From Pseudoluteimonas sp044226035 (lineage in GTDB: Bacteria; Pseudomonadota; Gammaproteobacteria; Xanthomonadales; Xanthomonadaceae): a DNA stretch of 64,000 nt. The position numbers and the translations under genes were made by a program. Of this stretch, positions 53,069-61,854 are shown piece by piece; position 1 is the first letter of the stretch; each line of letters begins with the position of its first letter. The stretch lies in the NCBI GenBank assembly GCA_044226035.1, contig JBGAHT010000002.1:11048-75047 (forward strand). The letters run 5' to 3'. The notes beneath the pieces are model-generated. The model worked only from the letters and a program-made list of their open reading frames with translations, did not search any database and was not told the DNA's origin.

Positions 53069-54658
53069 TCAGTGCCCGCCTGACGCCGCGCCGCCCGCCT
53101 TGGCCGCGAACGGCGGTTTCGCCAGCCACACGAAGGCGATGACGATCAGGAAGATGATGCCTAGCAGGTGGAAGATCTCGTTGAAGCCGATCTGCGCCGC
53201 CTGGTTGGCGATCATGCGATCGAGGACGAACGCGCCGCGCTGCATGTCGCCGCCGCCGAGGCGGGATACGGTCTCGAGCGTCGCCGGGTCGGTGCGCGAA
53301 ATGCTTTCGGTCAGGTGCGCGTGGTGGATCGCGCCGCGTTCGGTCCACGCATAGGTGGTGAGCGACGCGGCGAAACTGCCGCCGAGCGTGCGCATGAACG
53401 TCGCCAGGCCGGAACCGGCGGCGATTTCGTGCGGTTCCAGGTCCGAAAGCAGGATCGTCAGCACCGGCATGAAGAACAGCGCCACGCCCAGGCCCTGGAA
53501 CAGCTGCACCTCTGCGATGGTGCGGAAGTCGACGTCGAGGTTGAAGCCCGCGCGCATGAAGCTGGTCAGCGCCATCGCCACGAACGCGAGGCTGGCGACC
53601 ATGCGCAGGTCGAAGCGCGTCGCGTACAGGCCCACGAACGGCGTCAGCAGCACCGGCAGGATGCCGATGGGCGCGGTGGCGAAACCGGCCCAGATCGCGG
53701 TGTAGCCAAGGTTGCGCTGCAACCACAGCGGCACCAGGATGCCAACGCTGAAGAACGCGGCGTAGGCCACGACCATCGCCGCGGTGCCGGCGCTGAAGTT
53801 GCGGTGGCGGAACAGGCGCAGGTTGACGATCGGGTCGCGGTCGGTGAGTTCCCAGATGGTGAACACGACCAGCGAGATCGCGGCGACGATGGCGAGGATC
53901 ACGATGGTGCTGGAGTGGAACCAGTCCTCGTCGTTGCCCAGGTCGAGCAGGATCTGCAGCGCGCCCACGCCCAGCACCAGGGTGGAGAGGCCGATGTAGT
54001 CCATCTTCGGCTTTTCCAGCCGTTCCGGCCGGCCCTTGAGCTGCGCGCCGACCACGGTGCTGGCGAAGATGCCGATGGGAATGTTGATGAAGAAGATCCA
54101 TTCCCAGCTGTAGTTGTCGGTGATCCAGCCGCCGAGGATCGGCCCCGCGATCGGCGCGACCACCGTCACCATCGCCAGCAGCGCGATCGCCTGCCCGCGT
54201 TTCTGCGGCGGGTAGATCGACAGCAGCAGCGCCTGCGTCACCGGGTACATCGGCCCGGCGACGAAACCCTGCAGTGCGCGCGCCAGCACCAGCAGGCCCA
54301 TGCTGTTGGCGATGCCGCACAGGAACGATGCGATCACGAACGCCAGCGTCGACCACATGAACAGCTTGCGTTCGCCGAAGCGCCGCGTCATCCAGCCGGT
54401 CAGCGGCAACGCGATGGCGTTGCTCACCGCGAACGAGGTGATGACCCAGGTCGCCTGGTTGGCGCTGCCGCCGAGGTTGCCGGAAATGGTCGGCAGCGAC
54501 ACGTTGGCGATGGTGGTGTCCAGCACCTGCATGAAGCTGGCCAACGCCAGCCCGAGCGTGGTCAGGGCCCGGTTCGGCGGCGCGAAGCCGGGCATGCCCA
54601 TCGCGGTGTTGGCCGGGGGCGCGGGCGGCGCCGCGTCGGCGGCGGTTTCGGCGGACAT
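53069..54658 (-). CDS. emrB: DHA2-family drug efflux MFS permease, EmrB/QacA type
   Basis: 529 residues, 14 predicted membrane helices. Motif A-type loop GWMTRRFGERKLFMWS, motif C GPMYPVTQALLLSIYP region and the DHA2 feature LDTTIANVSLPTISG in helix 1. It exports hydrophobic compounds with EmrA and an outer-membrane channel, driven by protons. Last gene of the marR-channel-emrA-emrB operon. Confidence 0.93.
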   Translation of the reverse strand: MSAETAADAAPPAPPANTAMGMPGFAPPNRALTTLGLALASFMQVLDTTIANVSLPTISGNLGGSANQATWVITSFAVSNAIALPLTGWMTRRFGERKLFMWSTLAFVIASFLCGIANSMGLLVLARALQGFVAGPMYPVTQALLLSIYPPQKRGQAIALLAMVTVVAPIAGPILGGWITDNYSWEWIFFINIPIGIFASTVVGAQLKGRPERLEKPKMDYIGLSTLVLGVGALQILLDLGNDEDWFHSSTIVILAIVAAISLVVFTIWELTDRDPIVNLRLFRHRNFSAGTAAMVVAYAAFFSVGILVPLWLQRNLGYTAIWAGFATAPIGILPVLLTPFVGLYATRFDLRMVASLAFVAMALTSFMRAGFNLDVDFRTIAEVQLFQGLGVALFFMPVLTILLSDLEPHEIAAGSGLATFMRTLGGSFAASLTTYAWTERGAIHHAHLTESISRTDPATLETVSRLGGGDMQRGAFVLDRMIANQAAQIGFNEIFHLLGIIFLIVIAFVWLAKPPFAAKAGGAASGGH

Positions 54659-54680
54659 TCTGCTTCGACCCGGTCCGTGT

Positions 54681-55871
54681 TCAGCGCGAGCCGGCGCCGA
54701 GGTTGTCGCGGATGATGCCGTCGATCAGCGCATCGGCCTTCGCCATCTGCTGCGCGTAGGCGTCGGTGACCAGGCCCTTGCCGTTGTCGGTGGTGGTCGG
54801 CAGCAGGCCGTCGCCCTTGTCGTGCAGGTTCACGTCCACGTCCATGCTCAGGCCCAGGCGCAGCGGATGCTGCTGCAGGTCCTTGCAGTCGAGCGCGACG
54901 CGGACCGGGACGCGTTGCACGATCTTGATCCAGTTGCCGCTGGCGTTCTGCGCCGGCAGCAGCGAGAACGCGCTGCCGGTGCCCATGCCCAGGCTCTGCA
55001 GCTTGCCGTGGTAGACGACGTCGCTGCCGTAGAGTTCGGAGGTGAGTTCGACCGGCTGGTTGAGGCGCAGTTTCTCCAGCTGCGTTTCCTTGAAGTTCGC
55101 GTCCACCCAGACTTCGTCCAGCGGCACGATCGCCATCAGCGGCGTGCCCGCGGCGATGCGCTGGCCCAGTTGCACGTTGCGCTTGGCGATGTAGCCCGAC
55201 ACCGGCGCGAGCACCTGCGCGCGCTGCACGGCGAGGTAGGCCTGGCGCAGCTGCGCGGCGGCGGCCTGCACCTGCGGGTTGGCCGCGAGCGTGCTGTTGT
55301 CGACCAGCGCGCGGTTGCGCGCGGTGGTGTCCTGCGAAGCGGACAGCGCGGCTTCGGCGGCGGCGAGTTGCGCCTGCGCATGCGCGAGTTCCTCGGCGGA
55401 GACCGCGCCGCTGGCGACCAGCCCGCTGCGGCGGGCGACGTCGGCGCGCGCCTGCTCCAGCGCGACCCGGCGCGCGGCGATGTCGGCCTGGCCGGCGTCG
55501 ACCGCCTTGTACAGCCCGCGCACCTGGCGCACGGTGTTGGCGAGGTTGGCGACCGCCTGCTGGTAGGCGACGTCGGTGTCGGCGTGGTCGAAGCGCACCA
55601 GCACCTGGCCGGCTTCGACCTTCATGCCGTCGTCGACCGCGATGCCGACCACCGTGCCGCCGACCTGCGGCGTCACCGTGACCACGTTGCCCTGCACGTA
55701 GGCGTCGTTGGTCTGTTCGTGCCAGCGCCCGTAGAACAGGTGGTACAGCAGCCACGCGATGCCGGCGACCACGACGACCGTGGCGAGGATCGCCAGCGCC
55801 TTGCGCCGCTTGCCGTTGCCGCCGGCGTTCGCGGCGGCGTTCTTCGCTTCGGGATTGATTTCGGTGGTCAT
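54681..55871 (-). CDS. emrA: EmrA-type periplasmic adaptor of tripartite efflux pump
   Basis: 396 residues. Single N-terminal membrane helix (ALAILATVVVVAGIAWLLYHLF), lipoyl/biotinyl half-motifs (TPQVGGTVVGIAVDDGMKVEAGQVLVRFD and APVSGYIAKRNVQLGQRIAAG), a coiled-coil hairpin between, and a beta-barrel C-terminal part. Stop lies 22 bp before emrB; the start overlaps the channel gene (ATGA). Confidence 0.94.
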   Translation of the reverse strand: MTTEINPEAKNAAANAGGNGKRRKALAILATVVVVAGIAWLLYHLFYGRWHEQTNDAYVQGNVVTVTPQVGGTVVGIAVDDGMKVEAGQVLVRFDHADTDVAYQQAVANLANTVRQVRGLYKAVDAGQADIAARRVALEQARADVARRSGLVASGAVSAEELAHAQAQLAAAEAALSASQDTTARNRALVDNSTLAANPQVQAAAAQLRQAYLAVQRAQVLAPVSGYIAKRNVQLGQRIAAGTPLMAIVPLDEVWVDANFKETQLEKLRLNQPVELTSELYGSDVVYHGKLQSLGMGTGSAFSLLPAQNASGNWIKIVQRVPVRVALDCKDLQQHPLRLGLSMDVDVNLHDKGDGLLPTTTDNGKGLVTDAYAQQMAKADALIDGIIRDNLGAGSR

Positions 55872-57361
55872 GGCGTGGTCGCGGGAGCGGAAGGGGAGAG
55901 GAAGGCGGAAGCGTCTTCGGGCATGGGCAGCTTCGAGGCGGGCAATCCGCCGCCGAGCGCCTGGTCGAGGTCGACCGCCGCGGCGATGCGGTGCGCGCGC
56001 AGCGTCGCGACCTGTTGTTCGAGCATGAGCAGGGGCTTCTGCACGTTGAGCACGTCGATCTGGCTGGCGATGCCGGCCTTGTAGCGCAGCGAGGCGAGGT
56101 CGAACGCCTTGCGCGCGTCGTCGCGCGCGCGGGTCGCGGCCGCGAGTTGCGCGTCGAGGCTGCGCGCGGATTGCACCGCGTCCGCGACTTCGCGCATCGC
56201 GCCGAGCAGGGCCTGGTCGTAGCCGGCGACCGCGAGGTCGTAGTCGGCGTCGCTGCCGGCCAGCTGGTTGCGCAGGCGCCCGCCGTCGAGGATCGGCAGG
56301 GTCAGGCCGGGGCCGGCGTTGACCAGCAGCGAGTGGCTGCCGAACAGGTCGCCGAGGTTGCCGGCGGCGAGGCCGACCATCGCGGCGAGGTTGATCGTCG
56401 GATAGAACTCGGCCTTGCTGGCGTCGATGCCGCGGCGCGCGGCCTGCACCCGCCACAGCGCGGACACGACGTCGGCGCGGCGCGCGAGCAGGTCGCTCGG
56501 CAGCACCGACGGCAGCGCGATGCCGGGCGAGGGATCCAGCCGCGGGCGCGCGATTTCCAGCCCGCGGTCCGGGCCCTTGCCGACCAGCGCGGCGAGCGCG
56601 TTGCGCAGCGCGTCGATCTGCTGCTGCGCGGCTTCGGCCTGCTGCTTGGCCGCGGATTCGTTGCTGGCGTTCTGCTCGACCGCGATGCGGTTGTCGATGC
56701 CGGCCTTCGCGCGCTGCTGGCTCAACCCGAGCAATTTGCCCGAACGCGCCTCTTCGGCGTTGGCCACGTCCTGCAGTTCGTAGGCCTGGGCGAGCGCGAT
56801 GTAGCTGCGCGCGATGTTGCCGGCGAGCGTCACCCGTGCCGCTTGCGCATCGACGTCCTGCGCGCGCGCGGCGCCGAGCGCGGACTGCCACTTCGCGCGC
56901 TTGCCGCCCCACAGGTCGGGCGCGTACTTGAAGTCGAGGGAAAGGATGTAGGCCGTGCTGAAGTCGCCGCCGATCGGCGCCGGCGCCAGCGTTTCCGGTA
57001 TCTGCAGCCCCAGCGCCTGCGCGCCCGCGCCCAGCGTGGGCTTGCGCAGCGCGTCGACGAGGCCGGCCTGGGCGATGGCCTTGCGCGTGCGCGCGTCGGC
57101 CGCGTCGATCGACGGCGAGCCGGCGAGGCCTTCCTCGATCAGCGCGTCCAGTTGCGGGTCGCCCAACGCGGTCCACCATCGTTCCTGCGGCCACTGCGCG
57201 GGCGCGAGCCGCGCGCCGGACAGAGCGCGTTGCGCGGCGATCGCATCGGCCTGCATCGGCGTGGCCTGCGGCGCCAGGCCGCCGGTACTGGCGCATGCGG
57301 CCAGCAGCGCCGTCGCCAGCGCGGTGGAAAGGCGAACGAAGGAGGCGGGGAAGGGAGTCAT
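55868..57361 (-). CDS. Outer-membrane efflux channel lipoprotein, NodT/OprM family
   Basis: 497 residues with lipobox LLAACASTGG (Cys23). Two repeats of the TolC-like fold: helical coiled coils with QRALSGARLAP...RWWTALGDPQLDALIEEGL early, and the duplicated region with NAGPGLTLPILDGGRLRNQLAGSDADYDLAVAGYDQ. It completes the EmrAB pump across the outer membrane. Overlaps marR stop and emrA start by ATGA on either side. Confidence 0.93.
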   Translation of the reverse strand: MTPFPASFVRLSTALATALLAACASTGGLAPQATPMQADAIAAQRALSGARLAPAQWPQERWWTALGDPQLDALIEEGLAGSPSIDAADARTRKAIAQAGLVDALRKPTLGAGAQALGLQIPETLAPAPIGGDFSTAYILSLDFKYAPDLWGGKRAKWQSALGAARAQDVDAQAARVTLAGNIARSYIALAQAYELQDVANAEEARSGKLLGLSQQRAKAGIDNRIAVEQNASNESAAKQQAEAAQQQIDALRNALAALVGKGPDRGLEIARPRLDPSPGIALPSVLPSDLLARRADVVSALWRVQAARRGIDASKAEFYPTINLAAMVGLAAGNLGDLFGSHSLLVNAGPGLTLPILDGGRLRNQLAGSDADYDLAVAGYDQALLGAMREVADAVQSARSLDAQLAAATRARDDARKAFDLASLRYKAGIASQIDVLNVQKPLLMLEQQVATLRAHRIAAAVDLDQALGGGLPASKLPMPEDASAFLSPSAPATTP

Positions 57362-57822
57362 GGCTTGCGTTCGTTGCCGGTGAGGTTGGCGTGCACGTGT
57401 TCGAGCATGCGCACGAGTTCGATGCGCTGCCCGGCGTCGAGTTCGGCGAGCGCGCGTTCGCGCACGCGTTCGGCGCAGGCTTCGAGTTCCGGCCAGATCG
57501 CCCGGCCGCGCGCGGTGAGCACGATGCGCAGCGCGCGGCGGTCGGAAGGGTGGGCTTCGCGCTGCAGCAACCCGGCCGATTCGAGGCGGTCGAGCAGGCG
57601 GGTCATCGCGCCGGGGTTGAGTTCGGCGGCCTGCGCCAGTTCGCTCGCGCTCGCGGTGCCGAAATGCAGCTTCTTCAGCGTGATGTACTGGCTGAGCGTG
57701 AGGTCATGGCCGGTGGCGGCCAGCTCGCGCTCCATCGCGTCGCGCAGGGCGTCGCGGACCTGCCGGAACAGCAGGCCGAGCGAGGAACCGCAGGCGTCCA
57801 GGTCGGGGGTCGGGGAAGGCAT
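57358..57822 (-). CDS. MarR-family repressor of the efflux operon
   Basis: 154 residues, winged helix-turn-helix: LTLSQYITLKKLHFGTASASELAQAAELNPGAMTRLLDRLESAGLL with the wing REAHPSDRRALRIVLTARG. First gene of the four-gene operon and likely autorepressor released by phenolic or lipophilic drugs. The ATG at 57822 is chosen with GGGG(A)AGG-poor context; an upstream ATG at 57849 would lie in the operator region. Confidence 0.92.
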   Translation of the reverse strand: MPSPTPDLDACGSSLGLLFRQVRDALRDAMERELAATGHDLTLSQYITLKKLHFGTASASELAQAAELNPGAMTRLLDRLESAGLLQREAHPSDRRALRIVLTARGRAIWPELEACAERVRERALAELDAGQRIELVRMLEHVHANLTGNERKP

Positions 57823-57852
57823 GGCGCGGCATGATGCGCGCCCATGCAAAAG

Positions 57853-57864
57853 TTGTCAAGGCAA
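57853..57864. promoter_or_regulatory. Candidate MarR operator
   Basis: TTGTCAAGGCAA, an imperfect palindrome (TTGnC / GnCAA), 31 bp upstream of marR in an AT-rich 90-bp gap. The nearby direct repeat ACGATTCG/ACGATATTCG (57880-57898) could be part of the promoter. Confidence 0.45.
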
Positions 57865-57912
57865 ATATACGATTCGGAACGATATTCGCTATTTACCAAG
57901 AATTACAATTAG

Positions 57913-58701
57913 TTACGACCTGTGCAGCAGCAATTCCAGCACGAACCGGCTCCCGAAGAAGGCCAGCAGCAGCAGGCCCATCGCCACCAGGGTCCAGCGC
58001 ACGGCGATGCTGCCGCGCCAGCCGCGCCGCCAGCGCCCCAGCAGCAATCCGCCGAACACCAGCCACGACAGCAGGCTGAGCACGGTCTTGTGCACCAGGT
58101 GCTGGGCGAACAGGTTTTCGACGAACAGCGCGCCGGTCAGCAACGTCAGCGTCAGCAGCGCGAAACCGACCGCGATGGTGCGGAACAGCAGCGTCTCGAG
58201 TTCGGTCAACGGCGGGAACGCGCGCAGCCAGGCGTGGCGCTGGTGGCGGCGCAACGCGCGTTCCTGCAGCCACAGCACGATCGCGAGCAGGGCGGCGACC
58301 GCGAGGGTGGCGTAGGCGAGCAGCGCGACCCAGGCATGCAGCAGCAGGCGCCAGTCCAGCGGATCGGGTTGGGTCGCATGCCCGTACAGGCCGTATCCGA
58401 GCAACGAGAGCGCGGCCAGCGGGAACACCAGCACGCCCAGCGCGCGCGTGCGCCCGTACGCGCCGACGAGCATGGTCAGCGTCGCCATGCCGAGCCCGAC
58501 CAGCGACAGCGCGGCGAAGAAATGCAGGTCGGTGTAGCCGGTGCTGCGCCAGGCGAGGTAATGGGTGGCGCCGTGCAGGAGCAGGGCGAGGCCGGCCGGC
58601 AGCAGCCAACCGCGTGGATTCGCGTCCTCGCGCCGCAGCGACACCACCAGCCAGCCGGTCGCGAGCAGGTACAGCCCGATGGCGATGAGAACGATTGTCA
58701 T
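57913..58701 (-). CDS. Cytochrome c assembly / CcsA-like membrane protein
   Basis: 262 residues, eight predicted helices, member of the CcsA/YpjD/HemX group found upstream of ffh in many gammaproteobacteria. Conserved His residues lie in LLHGATHYLAW, LLHAWVALLAY and AQHLVHKTVLSLLSWLVFG; the WWD loop of haem handlers is absent. Function is not proven; haem transport or cytochrome maturation is inferred from the family. Start at 58701 (MTIVLIAIGLYLL), 29 bp from the opposing ffh -10. Confidence 0.85.
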   Translation of the reverse strand: MTIVLIAIGLYLLATGWLVVSLRREDANPRGWLLPAGLALLLHGATHYLAWRSTGYTDLHFFAALSLVGLGMATLTMLVGAYGRTRALGVLVFPLAALSLLGYGLYGHATQPDPLDWRLLLHAWVALLAYATLAVAALLAIVLWLQERALRRHQRHAWLRAFPPLTELETLLFRTIAVGFALLTLTLLTGALFVENLFAQHLVHKTVLSLLSWLVFGGLLLGRWRRGWRGSIAVRWTLVAMGLLLLAFFGSRFVLELLLHRS

Positions 58702-58730
58702 CGGAGCAGTGTCGCACAAAGGCCGGCCGC

Positions 58731-58736
58731 TATAAT
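58731..58736 (+). promoter_or_regulatory. TATAAT -10 of ffh
   Basis: Perfect TATAAT 30 bp before the ffh ATG; no good -35 at normal spacing, possibly TGTCGC at 58710. Confidence 0.6.
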
Positions 58737-58766
58737 CGCCGCCGGTTTTCCACGCGCGGCATGTCG

Positions 58767-60134
58767 ATGTTCGAATCCCTGACCCAGCGCCTCTCCGGCA
58801 CCATCGACCGCCTGCGCGGCCGCGGCCGCCTCACCGAGGAGAACATCCGCGAAGCCACGCGCGAGGTGCGCATCGCGCTGCTCGAGGCGGATGTCGCGCT
58901 GCCGGTGGTGCAGGCGCTGATCGAGCGCATCAAGGTGCGCGCGGTCGGGCAGGAAGTGCTGAAGTCGCTGACGCCCGGGCAGGCGCTGATCAAGGTCGTG
59001 CGCGACGAACTGGCCGCGGTCATGGGCTCGCAGGCCAGCGAACTGAACCTCAACGTGCCGGCGCCGGCGGTGGTGCTGATGGCCGGCCTGCAGGGCGCGG
59101 GCAAGACCACCACCGTCGCCAAGCTCGCGCGCCACCTCAAGGAGAAGCGCAAGAAGAAGGTGATGGTGGTCAGCGCCGACGTCTATCGCCCGGCCGCGAT
59201 CGAGCAGTTGCAGACGCTGGCGCGGCAGGTGGACGTGCTGTTCTTCCCGTCGGAGGCGTCGCAGAAGCCCGAAGCCATCGTCCGCGCCGCGATCGACGAT
59301 GCGAGGAAGTCCTACGTCGACGTGCTGATCGTCGACACCGCCGGCCGCACCAGCATCGACGACGCGATGATGTCCGAGATCAAGGCGCTGCACGCCGCCG
59401 TCGATCCGGTCGAAACCCTGTTCGTCGTCGATTCGATGACCGGCCAGGACGCGGCGGTCACCGCGAAGCATTTCGGCGAGGCGCTGCCGCTGACCGGCGT
59501 GGTGCTGACCAAGACCGACGGCGACGCGCGCGGCGGCGCCGCGCTCTCGGTTCGCTACATCACCGGCAAGCCGATCAAGTTCGTCGGCACCGGCGAGAAG
59601 ACCGACGGCCTCGACGTGTTCCATCCCGCGCGCGCGGCCGGCCGCATCCTCGACATGGGCGACGTGCTCGGCCTGGTCGAACAGGTCGAGCAGCAGGTCG
59701 ACAAGGACAAGGCGGCGAAGCTCGCGGAGAAGGTCGCCAAGGGCAAGCGCTTCGACCTCAACGACCTGCGCGACCAGCTCGAGCAGATGCAGAACATGGG
59801 CGGCCTGCACGGGCTGATGGACAAGCTGCCGGGCATGGGCCAGATCCCCGACCACGTGAAGAGCCAGGTCACCGGCAAGGAAATCCCGCGCCAGATCGCC
59901 ATCATCAATTCGATGACGAAGAAGGAACGCCGCAACCCGGCGCTCATCAACGGCTCGCGGCGCGCGCGCATCGCCCGCGGCGCGGGGCTTGCGCCGGCCG
60001 ACGTCAACAAGCTGATGAAGCAGTACCAGCAGATGGAGAAGATGATGGGCAAGCTCGGTCGCGGCGGCATGAAGGGCATGATGCGCGGCCTGAGCGGGAT
60101 GATGGGCGGGCGCGGCGGCATGCCGTTCCGCTGA
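58767..60134 (+). CDS. ffh: Signal recognition particle protein
   Basis: 455 residues. N domain, then the SRP GTPase G domain: G1 GLQGAGKTTT, G3 DTAGR, G4 TKTDGDARGG, and the Met-rich M domain (LEQMQNMGGLHGLMDKLPGMG ... MEKMMGKLGRGGMKGMMRGLSGMMGG) that binds signal sequences and 4.5S RNA. ATG at 58761 (MSMFES) is an alternative start. Stop is followed after one base by the VIT gene. Confidence 0.97.
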   Translation: MFESLTQRLSGTIDRLRGRGRLTEENIREATREVRIALLEADVALPVVQALIERIKVRAVGQEVLKSLTPGQALIKVVRDELAAVMGSQASELNLNVPAPAVVLMAGLQGAGKTTTVAKLARHLKEKRKKKVMVVSADVYRPAAIEQLQTLARQVDVLFFPSEASQKPEAIVRAAIDDARKSYVDVLIVDTAGRTSIDDAMMSEIKALHAAVDPVETLFVVDSMTGQDAAVTAKHFGEALPLTGVVLTKTDGDARGGAALSVRYITGKPIKFVGTGEKTDGLDVFHPARAAGRILDMGDVLGLVEQVEQQVDKDKAAKLAEKVAKGKRFDLNDLRDQLEQMQNMGGLHGLMDKLPGMGQIPDHVKSQVTGKEIPRQIAIINSMTKKERRNPALINGSRRARIARGAGLAPADVNKLMKQYQQMEKMMGKLGRGGMKGMMRGLSGMMGGRGGMPFR

Positions 60135-60135
60135 C

Positions 60136-60846
60136 ATGAAGCGCAGCCCGCACAAGGCGGCCGAACGCCACCGCAGCGAACGCGCGGGCTGGCTGCGCGC
60201 CGCCGTGCTCGGCGCGAACGACGGCATCGTCTCCACCGCCAGCCTGGTCGTCGGCGTCGCCGCGGCGCAGGCCGACCCGCGGCAGGTGCTGCTCGCCGGG
60301 TTGGCGGGCCTGGTCGGCGGCGCGATGTCGATGGCGGCGGGCGAATACGTGTCGGTGAGCTCGCAGGCCGATACCGAGGCCGCGGACCTGGCCAAGGAAC
60401 GCTGGGAACTCGAGCACTACCCGGAAGGCGAACACCACGAACTGGTCGGCATCTACGTCAAGCGCGGGCTGACGCCCGAGCTCGCGGACCAGGTCGCGAC
60501 CCAGCTCGCCGCGCACGATGCGCTCGCGACCCACGCCCGCGACGAACTCGGCATCACCGAAGCCCTGCGCGCGCGCCCGGTGCAGGCGGCGCTCGCGTCC
60601 GCGGCTTCCTTCGCGGTGGGCGCGTTGCTGCCGATCGCGATCGTGCTGCTGGCGCCGGCCTCCAGCTCCGGCTTGTGGGTCACCGGCTTGTCGCTGGCCT
60701 GCCTCGCCATGCTCGGGGCGCTCGCCGCCCAGGCGGGCGGGGCGTCCATGCTGCGCGGGGCCGTGCGCGTGTGCCTGTGGAGCGCGCTGGCGATGGGGTT
60801 CACCGCGGCCGTCGGCCACTGGTTCGGCGTGGCGGTGTCCGGCTGA
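60136..60846 (+). CDS. VIT/CCC1-family Fe2+/Mn2+ transporter
   Basis: 236 residues, five helices. Opening DGIVSTASLVVGVAAAQ with the metal-path Asp, then MSMAAGEYVSVSSQADTEAADLAKERWELEHYPEGEHHELVGIY, the Glu-rich cytoplasmic metal-binding helices, and a small C-terminal membrane bundle. It would export Fe2+ or Mn2+ from the cytoplasm. It is inserted between ffh and rpsP, which are usually adjacent; the one-base gap to ffh suggests co-transcription. Confidence 0.9.
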   Translation: MKRSPHKAAERHRSERAGWLRAAVLGANDGIVSTASLVVGVAAAQADPRQVLLAGLAGLVGGAMSMAAGEYVSVSSQADTEAADLAKERWELEHYPEGEHHELVGIYVKRGLTPELADQVATQLAAHDALATHARDELGITEALRARPVQAALASAASFAVGALLPIAIVLLAPASSSGLWVTGLSLACLAMLGALAAQAGGASMLRGAVRVCLWSALAMGFTAAVGHWFGVAVSG

Positions 60847-60857
60847 GCCCGGGCGCT

Positions 60858-60887
60858 TTGCGCTGGGTCGCGAATTCCCTTTATAAT
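60858..60887 (+). promoter_or_regulatory. Promoter of rpsP-rimM-trmD
   Basis: TTGCGC (60858-60863), 18-bp spacer, TATAAT (60882-60887), 50 bp before rpsP. It has the same -35 and spacing as the rplU promoter. Confidence 0.7.
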
Positions 60888-60937
60888 CGCCAGCTTACCC
60901 GGCCATTCCGGCCGCTGGGCAACACCGAGAAACCGCA

Positions 60938-61186
60938 ATGGTCAAGATCCGCCTTACCCGCGGCGGCGCCAAGAAGCGCCCCTTCTACCACGTCATCGTC
61001 ACCGACCAGCGCTCCGCGCGCGACGGCCGCAACATCGAGCGCGTGGGCTACTACAACCCTGTCGCCTCGGGCAACGACAAGCCGTACGAACTCGACCTCG
61101 AGCGCATGAAGCACTGGGTCGGCCTCGGCGCGCAGATGAGCGAGAAGGTCGCGGACCTGTACAAGCAGGCTTCGAAGTCCGTTTGA
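60938..61186 (+). CDS. rpsP: 30S ribosomal protein S16
   Basis: 82 residues. MVKIRLTRGGAKKRPFYHVIVTDQRSARDGR and VGYYNPVA are hallmarks; complete length. First gene of the rpsP-rimM-trmD set. Confidence 0.98.
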   Translation: MVKIRLTRGGAKKRPFYHVIVTDQRSARDGRNIERVGYYNPVASGNDKPYELDLERMKHWVGLGAQMSEKVADLYKQASKSV

Positions 61187-61221
61187 CCGCTTCGCCGCCT
61201 GATGCAGGCGGCATCGTATCG

Positions 61222-61743
61222 ATGAACGCACCGGATGCCGGCCAGCGGATGATCACCGTCGGCCGCGTGCACGGTGCGTTCGGCGTGCGCGGCGAACTCA
61301 AGCTCGAATCCTTCACCTCGCCGGAAAGCGCGATCCTGCGCTACCAGCCGTGGATCCTGCGCGACGCGCAGGGCCGCGAACGCAGCATCGAGGGCGTGCG
61401 CGGGCGCGCCGGCGCGAAGGGATTGGTGGCGACGATTCCCGGCATCGAAGGCCGCGATGCGGCCGAGGCGATGCGCGGAACCGAAGTGCTGGTGCCGCGT
61501 TCGGCGCTGCCGCCGCCGGCGCCGGGCGAGTACTACTGGGTCGATCTCGAAGGCCTGCGCGTGCGCAACGTCGAGGGCATCGACTTCGGCACCGTTTCGC
61601 ACCTGTTCTCCACCGGCGCGAACGACGTGCTGGTGGCGCGCGGCGAGCGCGAACGCATGATTCCCTTCCTCGAACCGGACTACATCCGCAGCGTCGATTT
61701 CGACGCCGGCGTGGTCACGGTCGATTGGGACGCCGATTTCTAA
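61222..61743 (+). CDS. rimM: Ribosome maturation factor RimM
   Basis: 173 residues. N-terminal RimM domain with VGRVHGAFGVRGELKLESFTSP, C-terminal PRC-barrel with EYYWVDLEGLRV, LFSTGANDVLVARGERERMIPFLEPDYIRSVD. Assists 30S head assembly around S19. ATG at 61222 preferred; a TTG at 61183 overlapping rpsP by 4 bp would extend it by 13 residues. Confidence 0.95.
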   Translation: MNAPDAGQRMITVGRVHGAFGVRGELKLESFTSPESAILRYQPWILRDAQGRERSIEGVRGRAGAKGLVATIPGIEGRDAAEAMRGTEVLVPRSALPPPAPGEYYWVDLEGLRVRNVEGIDFGTVSHLFSTGANDVLVARGERERMIPFLEPDYIRSVDFDAGVVTVDWDADF

Positions 61744-61744
61744 G

Positions 61745-61848
61745 CCCTCCCCTTCAAGGGGAGGGTTTGGGTGGGGATGGTGTTCAATGACGATGCCGCA
61801 AAAGACAACACCATCCCCATCCCGGCCTTCCCCTTGAAGGGGAAGGAG
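61745..61848 (+). repeat. Family A palindromic intergenic repeat, copy 5
   Basis: CCCTCCCCTTCAAGGGGAGGG...GGATGGTGTT on the left facing AACACCATCC...CTTCCCCTTGAAGGGGAAGG on the right; the whole element can fold as one long stem. It sits between rimM and trmD, inside an essential operon, and its last bases supply the trmD ribosome site AAGGAG. Confidence 0.85.
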
Positions 61849-61854
61849 AAAAGC

